A stretch of 64,000 nt of DNA from assembly GCF_023016265.1 (NCBI RefSeq), contig NZ_CP095412.1, forward strand, positions 2,914,001 through 2,978,000, written 5' to 3'. This DNA is from Blastococcus sp. PRF04-17 (GTDB lineage: Bacteria > Actinomycetota > Actinomycetes > Mycobacteriales > Geodermatophilaceae). Position 1 is the first letter of the stretch. Each line of letters starts with the position of its first letter. A program made the position numbers and the translations under genes. The notes under the pieces were generated by a model. The model was given only the letters and a program-made list of their open reading frames with translations. It was not told where the DNA came from and ran no database searches. Positions 1 through 8,818 of this stretch are shown in pieces.

Positions 1-374
1 CGGACGGTCGAGGCGTCGGACTCGCTGCGGGTCTACGAGCGGGAACTGGTCCACGAGACCGAGATCCGGCTGCGCGCGGCGCTGGCCGAGGCCTGGACGG
101 CGAGCGACGGGCCCGGCGCGCCCGCCGATCCCGAGACGGCCGCCGCCCTGGTCGCCGCCTCGTGGCTGTCCACCGCGCGCACGATGGTGGTGCTCCAGCG
201 AACCCTGATCGAGCAGGGCGCCGATCCCGCCGAGCGCGCGGCCGAGGTGTCGGCACTGGCCGACGCCACGTTCCGGCAGTTCGCGGCGGGTGTCGAGGTC
301 GTGCACTGCGGCGAGGCCGCCCCGGCAGCGGCGGCGGCCGCTGGCCACGACAGGAGATGCGCTGCGCCGGCTGA
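1..374 (+). CDS. TetR-family regulator, C-terminal part (5' truncated by window edge)
   Basis: Frame 1 from the first base reads as an all-helical TetR ligand-binding C-terminus, ending in a segment with sense ALADATFRQFAAGVE. The N-terminal HTH lies outside the window. Frame 1 then runs on without a stop to position 801, over the oppositely oriented next gene, which is unlikely to be real. The nearest stop is in frame 3 at 372-374, six bases before the end of the convergent gene. The 3' end therefore probably contains a small indel like others in this window, and the exact C-terminus is uncertain. Target genes and ligand are unknown. Confidence 0.5.
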   Translation, partial: DGRGVGLAAGLRAGTGPRDRDPAARGAGRGLDGERRARRARRSRDGRRPGRRLVAVHRAHDGGAPANPDRAGRRSRRARGRGVGTGRRHVPAVRGGCRGRALRRGRPGSGGGRWPRQEMRCAG

Positions 375-379
375 GCCCC

Positions 380-990
380 TCAGACGGTCGCGGGTTCCGA
401 GCGGGCGCCGCGCATCCCGGGCGCCGCGATGGGCAGCAGGACGTCGTCGACCACCCGCTGCACCTGCTCGGCGAGCATCGCGCCGTCGCCGGCCGCGGTG
501 TACCGCTGCCACCAGAAGGCCTCGAGCACCGAGCCCAGCAGCGCCAGCCGCCCGTCGTCGACCGGCTCACCGCGACGCTCGGCACGACGACCGAGCTCCG
601 CGACCACCTCGGCCAGCGGCCGGACCAGCGCCGCGTCCAGTCCCGCCCGGAGCTCCTCCTCGTGGCGGGCGGCGCCCACGAGGCTCGCCACCGCCTTCTC
701 CTCGCGGTCCAGGGGGCGGGTCCAGTGCTGGACGAGGGTCGCGAGGTCGGCCCGCAGCGAACCGCCGTCCTCGGGTGCGGTCACCAGGCGGAAGCGGCTG
801 ACCGCGTGGCGGGCCAGGGCGGCCATCGTCGGCCACCGCCGGTAGATGCCCGCCTTGCCGCCCGGGCGCGTGCGGCGATGCGGTCGCTGTTCAGCCGCCC
901 CCAGCCCTCCTCGGCGAGGATGTCGGTGGCCACCGAGAGCAGCTGCTCCGACAGCTCGGCACTGAGTGGGCGCCCGGGGGTGCCACTCAT
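380..990 (-). CDS. TetR-family transcriptional regulator (one-base frame break)
   Basis: The N-terminal 45 residues (ATG at 990) and the remaining 150 or so residues sit in two frames. Adding one C at about 858-859 restores a continuous 203-aa protein with a normal TetR helix-turn-helix, reading ARAGKAGIYRRWPTM across the join. The C-terminus is a typical all-alpha TetR_C domain. The restored length is usual for the family. It is convergent with the TetR remnant at the window start. The break is most likely a sequencing undercall, not a true pseudogene. The regulated genes cannot be deduced. Confidence 0.75.
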
Positions 991-1115
991 GAAGAGATTC
1001 CGTGACCCGAGGTCATATGCACCGCGACATCCTGGCGTGTCGGTGGAGCGACCACAATGACCGATTGCCTACAACAGAAACTTCTTCGGGCGAAGGGCCG
1101 AAGGTCCCGGGCCGG

Positions 1116-1448
1116 TCAGGCCCCGGCGGCGCTCTCCACGGGCACCCGGATGCTGGCGCCGTCCTCCGACAGCCACCCCTGGCTGCGGGCCCGGGCGACC
1201 ATCTGGTCCCAGCGGCTCGCCCAGTCGGGGGCGCTGGCCCGCGGCTCGGCCGCCGCCCGCAGCGCCGCGGCGTCGAGGAACGCGACGTCGGCGTCCTGCA
1301 GCCTCCCCAGGCCGGCCCGCTCGAGCACCTCGGCGGCCTCCTCGTCGGTGACCTCGCCCAGCGCCAGGTGCAGCGCGGTGAGGTTGTCCACGTCGACCAC
1401 ACGAGCCTGGGGGCGCTCCTCGCGGCCCCCCACCACCTCGACGATCAC
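1116..1448 (-). CDS. Hypothetical protein, 110 aa, downstream of menB
   Basis: GTG start preceded by a GGAGG-type ribosome site. The protein begins VIVEVVGGREERPQARVV and ends with a Trp-rich segment (DWASRWDQMVARARSQGW). It is soluble and acidic, with no signal peptide or membrane segment. It lies 41 bp downstream of menB on the same strand, separated only by one REP-A palindrome, so it may be co-transcribed with menaquinone synthesis. I do not recognise the family. Substrate or partner is unknown. Confidence 0.6.
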   Translation of the reverse strand: MIVEVVGGREERPQARVVDVDNLTALHLALGEVTDEEAAEVLERAGLGRLQDADVAFLDAAALRAAAEPRASAPDWASRWDQMVARARSQGWLSEDGASIRVPVESAAGA

Positions 1449-1469
1449 GGCGTCTCCCTCCTGTTGGAG

Positions 1470-1485
1470 CTTTCTGTACCGAAAG
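1470..1485. repeat. REP-A palindrome, single copy
   Basis: Core CTTTCTGTACCGAAAG, an imperfect palindrome. It sits just after the menB stop (1490, minus strand). The same core occurs as inverted pairs at three other intergenic sites in this window (near 6958, 47330 and 50984). Confidence 0.8.
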
Positions 1486-1489
1486 CGGC

Positions 1490-2380
1490 TCAGACGTGCC
1501 ACGGGAAGCGGGAGAAATCCGGGTCCCGCTTTTCCAGGAACGCGTCCCGGCCCTCCACGGCCTCCTCGGCCATGTACGCCAGCCGCGTCGTCTCGCCCGC
1601 GAACAGCTGCTGCCCCACCAGCCCGTCGTCGATCAGGTTGAAGGAGTACTTCAGCATCCGCTGGGCGGTCGGGCTCTTGGCCACGATCTTCCTGCCCCAC
1701 TCCAGGGCGGTGCGCTCCAGCTCCGCATGGGGGACGACGCGGTTCACCATGCCCATCGCGTGCGCGTCGGCGGCCGAGTACTCCTCGCCCAGGAAGAAGA
1801 TCTCGCGGGCGAACTTCTGGCCGACCTGGCGGGCGAGGTAGGCCGAGCCGAAGCCGCCGTCGAAGCTGCCGACGTCGGCGTCGGTCTGCTTGAACCGGGC
1901 GTGCTCGGCACTGGCCAGGGTGAGGTCGGAGACGACGTGCAGGCTGTGCCCGCCCCCCGCCGCCCACCCGGGGACGACGCAGACGACCACCTTCGGCATG
2001 AAGCGGATCAGCCGCTGCGCCTCGAGCACGTGCAGCCGGCCGCTGCTGCGCCCCTTCTCGTGCTCGTAGCCGTACCTGCCCCGCACCCGCTGGTCGCCGC
2101 CGGAGCAGAACGCCCACCCGCCGTCCTTGGGGCTGGGCCCGTTGCCGGTGAGGAGCACGCAGCCGACGTCGGTGGACAGCCGGGCGTGCTCGAGCGCGGT
2201 GATCAGCTCGTCGACGGTCTGCGGCCGGAAGGCGTTGCGCACCTCGGGCCGGTCGAACGCGATGCGGACGACGCCGGCGTCCACCGCCCGGTGGTAGGTG
2301 AGGTCGGCGAAGTCGAATCCCTCGACCGGCTGCCAGGCGGAGCTGTCGAAGATCTCGGAGACGTCGTCACGGGCACTCAT
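1490..2380 (-). CDS. menB: 1,4-dihydroxy-2-naphthoyl-CoA synthase
   Basis: MenB closes the second ring of the naphthoquinone by converting o-succinylbenzoyl-CoA to 1,4-dihydroxy-2-naphthoyl-CoA in cytosolic menaquinone synthesis. The 296-aa protein is a crotonase-fold enzyme of usual length. Visible hallmarks are CSGGDQ (about 92-97), the oxyanion-hole segment GWAAGGGHSL (138-147), DADVGSFDGG (167-176) and the MenB-type C-terminus ending DFSRFPWHV. The start ATG at 2380 fits the alignment of the N-terminal extension seen in actinobacterial MenB. A short gene of unknown function follows on the same strand. Confidence 0.95.
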   Translation of the reverse strand: MSARDDVSEIFDSSAWQPVEGFDFADLTYHRAVDAGVVRIAFDRPEVRNAFRPQTVDELITALEHARLSTDVGCVLLTGNGPSPKDGGWAFCSGGDQRVRGRYGYEHEKGRSSGRLHVLEAQRLIRFMPKVVVCVVPGWAAGGGHSLHVVSDLTLASAEHARFKQTDADVGSFDGGFGSAYLARQVGQKFAREIFFLGEEYSAADAHAMGMVNRVVPHAELERTALEWGRKIVAKSPTAQRMLKYSFNLIDDGLVGQQLFAGETTRLAYMAEEAVEGRDAFLEKRDPDFSRFPWHV

Positions 2381-2407
2381 GGGACCGAACCTATTGGGGC
2401 CTGCGCG

Positions 2408-3054
2408 TCACGAACCCAGCAGCCCACCCACGGGGTCCTCCACCACCTCGCCGACCTTCGGCAACGGCACCTTCGGCAGGTTCTCGCACAGGCAGTCACC
2501 GTCGGGCTCCGGCTGGGGCTCCGGCTGGGGCTCCGGCTGGGGCTTCGGTTGAGGCTTCGGCTGGGGGGCCGGGTCCTGCGCCGGTGGCTGCTGCTGCGGG
2601 GGCTGCTGCGCCGGCGGCTGGGAGCCGCCTCCGCCGCTCGGCGTTCCACCGGTGCCGCCGGTCCCACCGCTGGGAGCACCCTCGGTGCCGCGGGTGCCGG
2701 CCAGCGTGCCATCGGTGCCGGTGGCGCTGCCCGCCGAACCGGCCGTGCCCGCGCCACCTGCCCCTGCGGCACCCGCCGGGGCCGAGCCGGCGTCGGCTGC
2801 CGTGCTGCCGTCGCCGGGTCGGGCCGGCGACGTCGACGCCGACGTGTTCAGCGCCGCACCGCCGCGGCCACCCTCGTCGTCGGTGCCACCGTCGTCCTCA
2901 CCGGTGAAGACCCCTTCGGGGTCGTCGCCGGCCGAGCCGTTGCCCGTCGTGCCTCCGCTGAGGAACAGGGCGATGGGCACCGCGACCAGCAGGGCGCCGC
3001 AGAGCATCGCCAGCGCCAGGAAGATCCGGGGGCGTCGGCGGTCGGTGACGGCAT
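2408..3054 (-). CDS. Membrane-anchored or secreted low-complexity protein (probable one-base frame break)
   Basis: The sure part (from an ATG at 3007) starts inside a hydrophobic helix, followed by an acidic Gly/Ser/Thr/Ala-rich stretch, a Gln/Pro block and a Pro-Glu/Pro-Lys dipeptide repeat. It ends with a short C-terminus bearing the pair CLC. If the G5 run at 3028-3032 (plus strand) lacks one base, an ATG at 3054 gives a proper start, M-P-S-P-T-A-D-A-P then RIFLALAMLCGALLVAVPIA. That would make a complete single-pass anchor. The extracytoplasmic low-complexity region suggests an envelope-spanning or surface role, but no function can be assigned. Confidence 0.6.
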
Positions 3055-3211
3055 GACGAGCTTCACCGGTGCCCAGTTCGCCGCGGGTGGCGGTCCCTGA
3101 GGCGCGGTGCCGGGGGCGGCGGGAGATGGCCGGCTCCTTAGTGGTGCGAAGTGCGTGATTCGACGTGACCGCCTACCCACGGAGCGCAGCCTCATGCCGC
3201 GCCGCGCCGAA

Positions 3212-3688
3212 CTACTTCGCCGAGTTCTCCAGCATCGGCCGCAGCCGGGAGAGCGACGCCGCCAGCCCCGGATGCAGGTCGACCCCGTCGAGTCCGGCCA
3301 GCGGCAGCCACGCCACCCCGTCGCTCTCGCCGTCCAGCCTCAAGTCGGCCGCCTCGATCGGCCGGGCCGGCCGGGCCAGCACGGTCGTGTACGCCCAGCC
3401 GCCGTGGTCGTCGACCGACCGCGCACCGAGGACGACGTCGGCCGCGGTGAGCCCGAGCTCCTCGCGGACCTCGCGGAGCGCGCCGTCCGCCGGCGACTCG
3501 CCGTGGTGCAGGGCGCCGCCCGGCGTACCCCAGGTGCCGCCGTGGTGCGACCACCAGGCCCGGTGCTGGAGCAGCACCTCGGGGCCGTCCTCGCCGTCCC
3601 GGTGGAGCAGCAGCCCGGCGGCGCCGGCGCGCCCCCAGTGCCGGTGGCCCTGGCCGCAGATCGTCCAGCCGTCGGTCGAAGCGAGCAC
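3212..3688 (-). CDS. NUDIX hydrolase
   Basis: The NUDIX box is complete: GGALHHGESPADGALREV followed directly by REELGL, matching Gx5Ex7REUxEExGU, so a metal-dependent nucleoside-diphosphate-linked hydrolase is expected. The substrate is not predictable. I chose the GTG at 3688 (VLASTDGWTICGQGH). Longer starts would overlap the divergent MaoC gene at 3750, whose ATG shares bases with the next upstream candidate ATG. This leaves a 61-bp divergent promoter region. The 158-aa length is normal for a single-domain NUDIX protein. Confidence 0.85.
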   Translation of the reverse strand: MLASTDGWTICGQGHRHWGRAGAAGLLLHRDGEDGPEVLLQHRAWWSHHGGTWGTPGGALHHGESPADGALREVREELGLTAADVVLGARSVDDHGGWAYTTVLARPARPIEAADLRLDGESDGVAWLPLAGLDGVDLHPGLAASLSRLRPMLENSAK

Positions 3689-3749
3689 CCGACCAGTGAA
3701 CCCGGTCCATCGCGCGTGTGCCCGCGACGGGCGACGTAGGTTGGCGGGC

Positions 3750-4208
3750 ATGACCACCACCACGACCATGGCCGAGGTCCCCGGACTCGTCGGCCAGGAG
3801 CTCGGCAGCAGCGACTGGCACGAGGTCACCCAGGAGCACGTGAACCAGTTCGCCGAGGCGACCGGCGACCACCAGTGGATCCACGTCGACGTCGAGCGCG
3901 CCAAGGCCGAGAGCCCGTTCGGCGGCCCGATCGCCCACGGCTACCTCACCCTGTCGCTGCTCGCGCCCCTCTCGGCGCAGGTCCTCGTGGTGACCGACAC
4001 GGTCATGGGCGTCAACTACGGCCTGAACAAGGTGCGCTTCCCCGCCCCCGTGCCGGTCGGCTCCAAGGTGCGGCTCTCGGCGTCGCTCAAGGACGTGCAG
4101 GAGATCGCCGGCGGGCTGCAGCTCACCCTGTCCTGCAGCATCGAGCGCGAGGGCGGCGACAAGCCGGTCTGCATCGCCGAGCCGGTCTACCGCTACTACG
4201 GCGGCTGA
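3750..4208 (+). CDS. MaoC-like (R)-specific enoyl-CoA hydratase
   Basis: A 152-aa single hot-dog protein with the hydratase-2 motif: FAEATGDHQWIHVD followed by SPFGGPIAHGYLTLSLL, giving the catalytic Asp and His. It probably hydrates trans-2-enoyl-CoA to (R)-3-hydroxyacyl-CoA. It is a close paralogue of the gene at 63205-63666; both share ATGDHQWIHVD, SPFGGPIAHGYLTLSLL and GVNYG. The LOG-family gene follows after only 3 bp, so the two are probably one transcript. The alternative internal ATG (MAEVPG) is possible. Confidence 0.9.
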   Translation: MTTTTTMAEVPGLVGQELGSSDWHEVTQEHVNQFAEATGDHQWIHVDVERAKAESPFGGPIAHGYLTLSLLAPLSAQVLVVTDTVMGVNYGLNKVRFPAPVPVGSKVRLSASLKDVQEIAGGLQLTLSCSIEREGGDKPVCIAEPVYRYYGG

Positions 4209-4211
4209 GGG

Positions 4212-4784
4212 GTGCGGGTCGCCGTCTTCACCGGGTCGCACGCCGGCCCGCCGGCGCACGCGGCCGCCGCCCGGGCGTTCGCGACCGACCTCGCGACCGC
4301 CGGCGTCGGCATCGTCTACGGCGGCGGGCACGTCGGCATGATGGGCACCGTCGCCGACGCCGCCCTGGCCGCGGGCGGCGAGGTGGTCGGGGTCATCCCG
4401 CAGCACCTGGTCGACGACGAGGTGGCCCACCCCGGCCTGCCCCGCCTCGAGGTCGTGCAGACGATGCACGAGCGCAAGGCGGTCATGGCCGACCTCTCCG
4501 ACGCCTTCGTCGCGCTGCCCGGCGCCGCCGGGACGCTCGAGGAGCTGTTCGAGGCCTGGACCTGGGGCATGCTCGGGCTGCACGCCAAGCCGACCCTGCT
4601 CCTGGACGTCGACGGCTTCTGGCAGCCGCTGCTCGCCCAGCTGCGGCGCATGGTCGACGACGGCTACCTCGACCGGGTCCGGCTGGACTCCCTGGGCGTG
4701 GTGCAGGACGCCGCCGGGCTGCTGTCGTTCGTCGCGGCCTACGAGCACCCTCCGCGCAAGTGGACGGCGGCACCGCGCGCCTGA
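4212..4784 (+). CDS. LOG-family (TIGR00730) Rossmann protein, putative nucleotide phosphoribohydrolase
   Basis: Members of this family cleave nucleoside 5'-monophosphates, including cytokinin riboside monophosphate, to the free base and ribose 5-phosphate. The 190-aa protein has the N-terminal GSHAG loop, GGGHVGMMG (37-45), MHERK (85-89) and the signature PGAAGTLEE (103-111). The usual form is PGGxGTxEE; here the second Gly is Ala, a mild change next to the catalytic Glu. GTG start 3 bp after the MaoC stop suggests translational coupling. Confidence 0.85.
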   Translation: MRVAVFTGSHAGPPAHAAAARAFATDLATAGVGIVYGGGHVGMMGTVADAALAAGGEVVGVIPQHLVDDEVAHPGLPRLEVVQTMHERKAVMADLSDAFVALPGAAGTLEELFEAWTWGMLGLHAKPTLLLDVDGFWQPLLAQLRRMVDDGYLDRVRLDSLGVVQDAAGLLSFVAAYEHPPRKWTAAPRA

Positions 4785-4889
4785 GCGCCGCCCGTGCCGG
4801 ACTCGCAGCGCGCGCCCCGGGCCGAAACGAGACGTGAACGGCCCCTCCGACGGTCAACCGCGCGGCCCAGGTCGTGATCCACTGGGCGC

Positions 4890-5795
4890 GTGCCGCCCTC
4901 TCAGATCGCCGACAGCCGGGTCGTCCACGGGCACCGGCGCGCGTTCATCCGCGCCGGTGAGGGGCCGGCGCTGCTGCTGCTGCACGGCATCGGGAACACC
5001 TGCCAGACCTGGGCCGGGGTGATCGACCGGCTCGCCGAGTCGCACACGGTCATCGCGCCGGACCTGCTGGGGCACGGCGCCTCGGACAAGCCGCGCGGCG
5101 ACTACTCGATCGCGGCCTACGCCAACAGCATGCGCGACCTGCTCACCGTCCTCGACATCGAGCAGGCGACCGTCGTCGGGCACTCGCTCGGCGGCGGTGT
5201 CGCGCTGCAGTTCGCCTACCAGTTCCCCGAGCGCTGCCAGCGGATCGCGCTGGTCGGCAGCGGCGGGCTGGGGCCGGAGCTGTCCGCCGGGCTGCGCGCG
5301 GCGACGCTGCCCGGAGCCGAGCTGGTGCTCGCCGCGCTGACCAGCGTCTCGGGCCCGCTGCGCAGCGGCCTGCAGGTGCTCGAGCGGATCGGGCAGGTCG
5401 GCGGCTGGAAGCGGGTCGGCGATCTCGCCGAGGCCGGTGACGCCCTGCTGGGGCTCAAGGACGTCGAGGCGCGCCGGGCGTTCCTGCGCACCCTGCGCGG
5501 TGCGGTCGACGCGCGCGGCCAGGCGGTCACCGCGCTCGACAAGCTGTACCTCGCCGACGCCGTCCCCCTGCTGGTCGTCTGGGGCAGCCGCGACCCCATC
5601 GTCCCGGCGCGGCACGCCGAGACCGTGCGGGCGGAGGTGCCCGGCGCCCGCATCGAGGTGTTCGAGGGCGCCGGGCACTGGCCGCACCTCGACGAGCCGG
5701 AGCGGTTCGCGTCGCTGCTGCTGGACTTCATCGCGACGACCGAGCCCGCGTCGCACGACCTGGACAGCTGGCGGCGGCTGCTGTCGCGGTCCTAG
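4890..5795 (+). CDS. Alpha/beta hydrolase
   Basis: A 301-aa alpha/beta-hydrolase fold with oxyanion loop LHGIGN (31-36), nucleophile elbow GHSLGG (Ser99), acid GSRDP (Asp235) and GAGHWPH (His263). The start at 4890 (GTG) gives the usual short N-terminal strand. No signal peptide, so cytosolic. The helical cap spans about 130-215. Substrate is unknown. It ends 19 bp before the flavoprotein gene on the same strand, so they may be co-expressed. A C-C bond hydrolase role (as MenH in menaquinone synthesis) is conceivable given menB nearby, but the sequence does not prove it. Confidence 0.85.
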   Translation: MPPSQIADSRVVHGHRRAFIRAGEGPALLLLHGIGNTCQTWAGVIDRLAESHTVIAPDLLGHGASDKPRGDYSIAAYANSMRDLLTVLDIEQATVVGHSLGGGVALQFAYQFPERCQRIALVGSGGLGPELSAGLRAATLPGAELVLAALTSVSGPLRSGLQVLERIGQVGGWKRVGDLAEAGDALLGLKDVEARRAFLRTLRGAVDARGQAVTALDKLYLADAVPLLVVWGSRDPIVPARHAETVRAEVPGARIEVFEGAGHWPHLDEPERFASLLLDFIATTEPASHDLDSWRRLLSRS

Positions 5796-5814
5796 CCGCA
5801 TAGCGTTCCGGGGC

Positions 5815-6930
5815 GTGGAGCACTGGGACGTCGTCGTGGTCGGCGGAGGGCCGGCCGGTGCCGCGTCGGCCGCGGCCGCCCGGCGCGCCGACCCCGCCGC
5901 CCGGGTCCTCGTCCTCGACCGGTCGGACTTCCCCCGCGACAAGGTCTGCGGCGACGGGATCGCGCCCGAGGCGCTCGACGTCCTGGCCGGGCTGGGCGTC
6001 GACACCGCCGCGCTGGTCGACGGCTACCCCCCGGTGCCGCGGCTGCGGCTGCGCTCCCCCGGCGGGACGACGGTCGAGCGGGCCATGCACCGCCCGGCCC
6101 TCGTCGTGCCGCGCCAGGTGTTCGACGCCCGGCTGCTCACGGCGGTGGTCGCCGGCGGTGTGGCGCTGCGCCGGCACACGGTGCGCCGGATCGAGGTGCA
6201 GGCGGGCCGGGTGGTGGTGGACGGCGCGCTCACCGCGGGCGTCCTCATCGGGGCGGACGGCGCGGAGTCCGTCGTCCGGCGCGCGATCGGCCTCGCACCC
6301 AACCGGGCACGGCACACCGCCATCGCGATCCGCGGGTACGCGCCCGAGCCGGCCGGGCTGGCGGGCGTCCAGGCCATCCTGACCACCGAGCAGCGCTGGC
6401 CGGCCTACGCCTGGTCGTTCCCGCTGGGCGACGGGCGGGCCAACGTGGGCTACGGCGAGCTCGTCTCCGGCGGGGTCAACCGGGCCGGGCTGCTGGCCGG
6501 CCTCGAGCGGCTGCTCCCCGGCGTCGCGCCGGCCGAGCTGCGGGCGCACCGGCTGCCCCTGTCGACCGGCCGGCCGCGGCAGCCCGACGGACGGGTGCTG
6601 CTCGTCGGCGACGCGGCGTCGCTGATCAACCCGCTGACCGGCGAGGGCATCTTCTACGCCGTCCTCTCCGGTGCACTGGCCGGGGCGGCCGCGGTGCGCG
6701 GCGGCGACGCGGGTGCGGCGTACCGGGCCGCGCTGGACGCCCGGCTGGGCCGGCACCTGCGGCACTCCGCCGCGGCGTCAGGGGTCAGCCGCTGGACCCG
6801 GGTGATGGACGCCGCGTTCCGGGCGGCGGCGGGCGACCAGCGGGTGTTCGACGACGTCGTCGCCCTCGGCCTCGCCGACGGCCGGCTCACCGCCCGCACG
6901 CTGGCCGCCGCGGTTCGCCGCCTCCGCTGA
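5815..6930 (+). CDS. Geranylgeranyl-reductase-family FAD-dependent oxidoreductase
   Basis: N-terminal FAD dinucleotide-binding motif [13 protein letters not shown] (about 6-18), CGDGI (45-49) typical of the family, and the second FAD motif VGDAASLINPLTGEGI (264-279). Family members saturate isoprenoid double bonds; the mycobacterial relative MenJ reduces the beta-isoprene unit of menaquinone. With menB 3.4 kb away on the opposite strand, a role in quinone side-chain reduction is a reasonable inference. GTG start at 5815. A REP-A inverted pair follows the stop and may act as terminator. Confidence 0.8.
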   Translation: MEHWDVVVVGGGPAGAASAAAARRADPAARVLVLDRSDFPRDKVCGDGIAPEALDVLAGLGVDTAALVDGYPPVPRLRLRSPGGTTVERAMHRPALVVPRQVFDARLLTAVVAGGVALRRHTVRRIEVQAGRVVVDGALTAGVLIGADGAESVVRRAIGLAPNRARHTAIAIRGYAPEPAGLAGVQAILTTEQRWPAYAWSFPLGDGRANVGYGELVSGGVNRAGLLAGLERLLPGVAPAELRAHRLPLSTGRPRQPDGRVLLVGDAASLINPLTGEGIFYAVLSGALAGAAAVRGGDAGAAYRAALDARLGRHLRHSAAASGVSRWTRVMDAAFRAAAGDQRVFDDVVALGLADGRLTARTLAAAVRRLR

Positions 6931-6952
6931 CCGCGTCCCCCCGTTCCCCCGA

Positions 6953-7013
6953 CCCCCGCTTTCGGTACAGAAAGCGGGCGCTCCGACCCCGCTTTCTGTA
7001 CCGAAAGCGGGGA
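6953..7013. repeat. REP-A inverted pair (large hairpin)
   Basis: Two REP-A cores in opposite orientation, GCTTTCGGTACAGAAAGC at about 6958 and GCTTTCTGTACCGAAAGC at 6991. Together with flanking CCCC/GGGG they form an inverted repeat with arms of about 25 bp. It lies after the flavoprotein stop, so it could terminate transcription, although there is no T-tract. Confidence 0.8.
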
Positions 7014-7083
7014 CCTGGAACTTCATCGGCCGTTCAGCGAGAGGGACACGCCGCCGTCATCGGCCCCATCGACCCTGGGGACC

Positions 7084-7653
7084 ATGACCGAGGCACCTCC
7101 CCGTACCCCCGTCGTCCCCCTGCCCCGCGCACCGGTCCGCTCCCCGGGGCGCGCCGACCCCGCCACCCAGCAGCGCCATCGGCTGCACTTCACGGCGGCG
7201 ATGGCCGCGATCCGGGTGCGCGCCGCACTGCCCGTCGGCGGCGGCGGCCGGCGCCAGGTCTGGCAGGTCTGCAGCGCCGCGCGGCTGCTCACCTCCCTGG
7301 GCATCCGGGTGAGCGTCGTCCAGCCGGGTCTGCCCTGGCCGCGGTACCGGACCCAGCGGCTGCAGGTGAACAACCAGGCCGGGCTGCTCGGCGACCTCGC
7401 GCTGCTCACCGCCGTCCCGCGCTCGGCGGCCGGCTGGTCCGAGGTGGCCGACCGCGTCCTCCCCGCGGGGAGCCCACTCCGAGCAGCCGGCAGCGAGGAC
7501 GCCGTCACCTGCCCCGTGTCGATCGCCTACCGGACCGCCGCGGGACCGCTGGACATCCCGCCCCGCACCCTCGCCGAGGTCGTGGCGCTCAACGGGCTCG
7601 TGCTCGAGGTCCGGCTGCTCGACGCGGTCGCCGACGTCGGCCGTGCGGCCTGA
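7084..7653 (+). CDS. Hypothetical protein, 189 aa
   Basis: ATG start at 7084. The first 30 residues are Pro/Arg-rich and probably disordered. The rest is a compact domain with two Ile/Val/Leu-rich strands around residues 75-85 and 165-180. No signal peptide, transmembrane helix or familiar catalytic motif is visible. The next gene starts 241 bp later and is probably a separate transcript. I do not recognise the family. Confidence 0.6.
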   Translation: MTEAPPRTPVVPLPRAPVRSPGRADPATQQRHRLHFTAAMAAIRVRAALPVGGGGRRQVWQVCSAARLLTSLGIRVSVVQPGLPWPRYRTQRLQVNNQAGLLGDLALLTAVPRSAAGWSEVADRVLPAGSPLRAAGSEDAVTCPVSIAYRTAAGPLDIPPRTLAEVVALNGLVLEVRLLDAVADVGRAA

Positions 7654-7894
7654 CCTGCCACCCGGCGGCCTGGTCCGCCGGGTCCGCGGCAGCTGGTCGC
7701 GCACTCCGGCGCCGACCGGAAGATGCCCATCACGAACGGCGGACGACGGATCGCTGCGCCGCTCTGCCGCCCTCCCCTAGGCACCCGGCCGTTTTCGACG
7801 AGGTTCCGCTGGGGTGGCCGCGCTCTCGAGGCCCCCGTATCCGGGCGGTCGCTGGCATCCTCCTGCCGGTACCTGCGACGGAGGAGGACCCCCG

Positions 7895-8812
7895 ATGGCG
7901 GACGCGAGCTGGCTGCCCGACCCGACCGGTGTGCACGAGCTGCGCTACTGGAACGGCAGCACCTGGACCGAGCACGTCTCGGACCAGGGGACGACGGGTC
8001 AGGACCCGCTCACCGCGGAGCTGCCGCCACCCGCCGCCGCCTTCCCACCGCCGCCGGCACCCCCGCCCGGCGCCGCACCGGCCGCTGCTCCCGCGGGCAA
8101 GGTGAGCTGGAAGGACCGGCTCAAGCAGGTCGCCGACCAGGGCAAGCAGCTGGCCGACCAGGGCAAGCAGAAGCTCGCCGAGCAGCAGGCCAAGCGCACC
8201 GAGCAGTGGGCCAACGACCCCAGCACCCTGTGGTTCGGCGAGAGCAAGAACGCCGCGACGTCGGCGGCCGGGGTGTCCAAGGCGCGCTACCGGATCACCA
8301 AGGACCGGATCTGGATCGAGAGCGGCCTGCTGGGCACCCGCACCGAGAGCGTGCCGCTGTGGGCGATCCGCGACATGGACATCCGACAGGCGGTGTGGCA
8401 ACGCGGCAACGACGTCGGGGACGTCGTCCTCAATCTCGAGGACCCGGCCTACGGGGCGCAGCAGGACATGTTCAACCTGACCGGCGCGCCCGAGCAGGGG
8501 CACACCAGCGGGCAGGTCGTGCTCGACAACATCGAGCACCCGCACCAGGTCTACGACCTCCTGGCGCCGCTGGTCAGCGAGGCGCGGCACAAGAAGACGA
8601 TGGAGCGGCAGTCGACGTACGTGCACAACATGACGCCGGGCATGCCGTACGGGGCGCCGCCGATGCCGACCCCGCCGGTGCCGCCACCCGCCCCTGCTCC
8701 ACCGCAGAACGACATGGTCGAGCAGCTCAGGAAGCTGGGCGAGCTGCGCGACGCCGGGATCCTCACCGAGGAGGAGTTCGCCGCCCAGAAGGCGAAGATC
8801 CTCGGCGGCTGA
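7895..8812 (+). CDS. DUF2510 - coiled coil - PH-like domain - SHOCT protein
   Basis: 305 aa in four parts. The N-terminal DUF2510 motif has W-L-P-D-P-T-G then LRYWNGSTWTEHV (about 6-29). A Pro/Ala linker and a Lys/Gln/Ala coiled coil (about 65-110) follow. The central beta-rich region (about 115-225: YRITKDRIWIESGLLGTRTE, LEDP) resembles a bacterial PH domain. The SHOCT helix pair closes the protein (LGELRDAGILTEEEFAAQKA). Such proteins are usually cytoplasmic or membrane-peripheral with unknown roles. A GAGGAGG ribosome site at 7881 supports the ATG at 7895. It is the last intact chromosomal gene before the island. Confidence 0.8.
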   Translation: MADASWLPDPTGVHELRYWNGSTWTEHVSDQGTTGQDPLTAELPPPAAAFPPPPAPPPGAAPAAAPAGKVSWKDRLKQVADQGKQLADQGKQKLAEQQAKRTEQWANDPSTLWFGESKNAATSAAGVSKARYRITKDRIWIESGLLGTRTESVPLWAIRDMDIRQAVWQRGNDVGDVVLNLEDPAYGAQQDMFNLTGAPEQGHTSGQVVLDNIEHPHQVYDLLAPLVSEARHKKTMERQSTYVHNMTPGMPYGAPPMPTPPVPPPAPAPPQNDMVEQLRKLGELRDAGILTEEEFAAQKAKILGG

Positions 8813-8818
8813 CCCCCG

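Noticed and set aside
33-512. Long Arg/Ala/Pro-rich ORFs on both strands across the window
   Set aside because: These are shadow frames from very high GC; composition is unlike proteins and they overlap genes with clear family motifs.
2490-2570. Repeats in the 2408 gene as a CRISPR or tandem DNA element
   Set aside because: The periodicity is a 6-bp codon-level repeat giving Pro-Glu/Pro-Lys dipeptides in frame; it is protein low complexity. No CRISPR-like spacing was found anywhere in the window.
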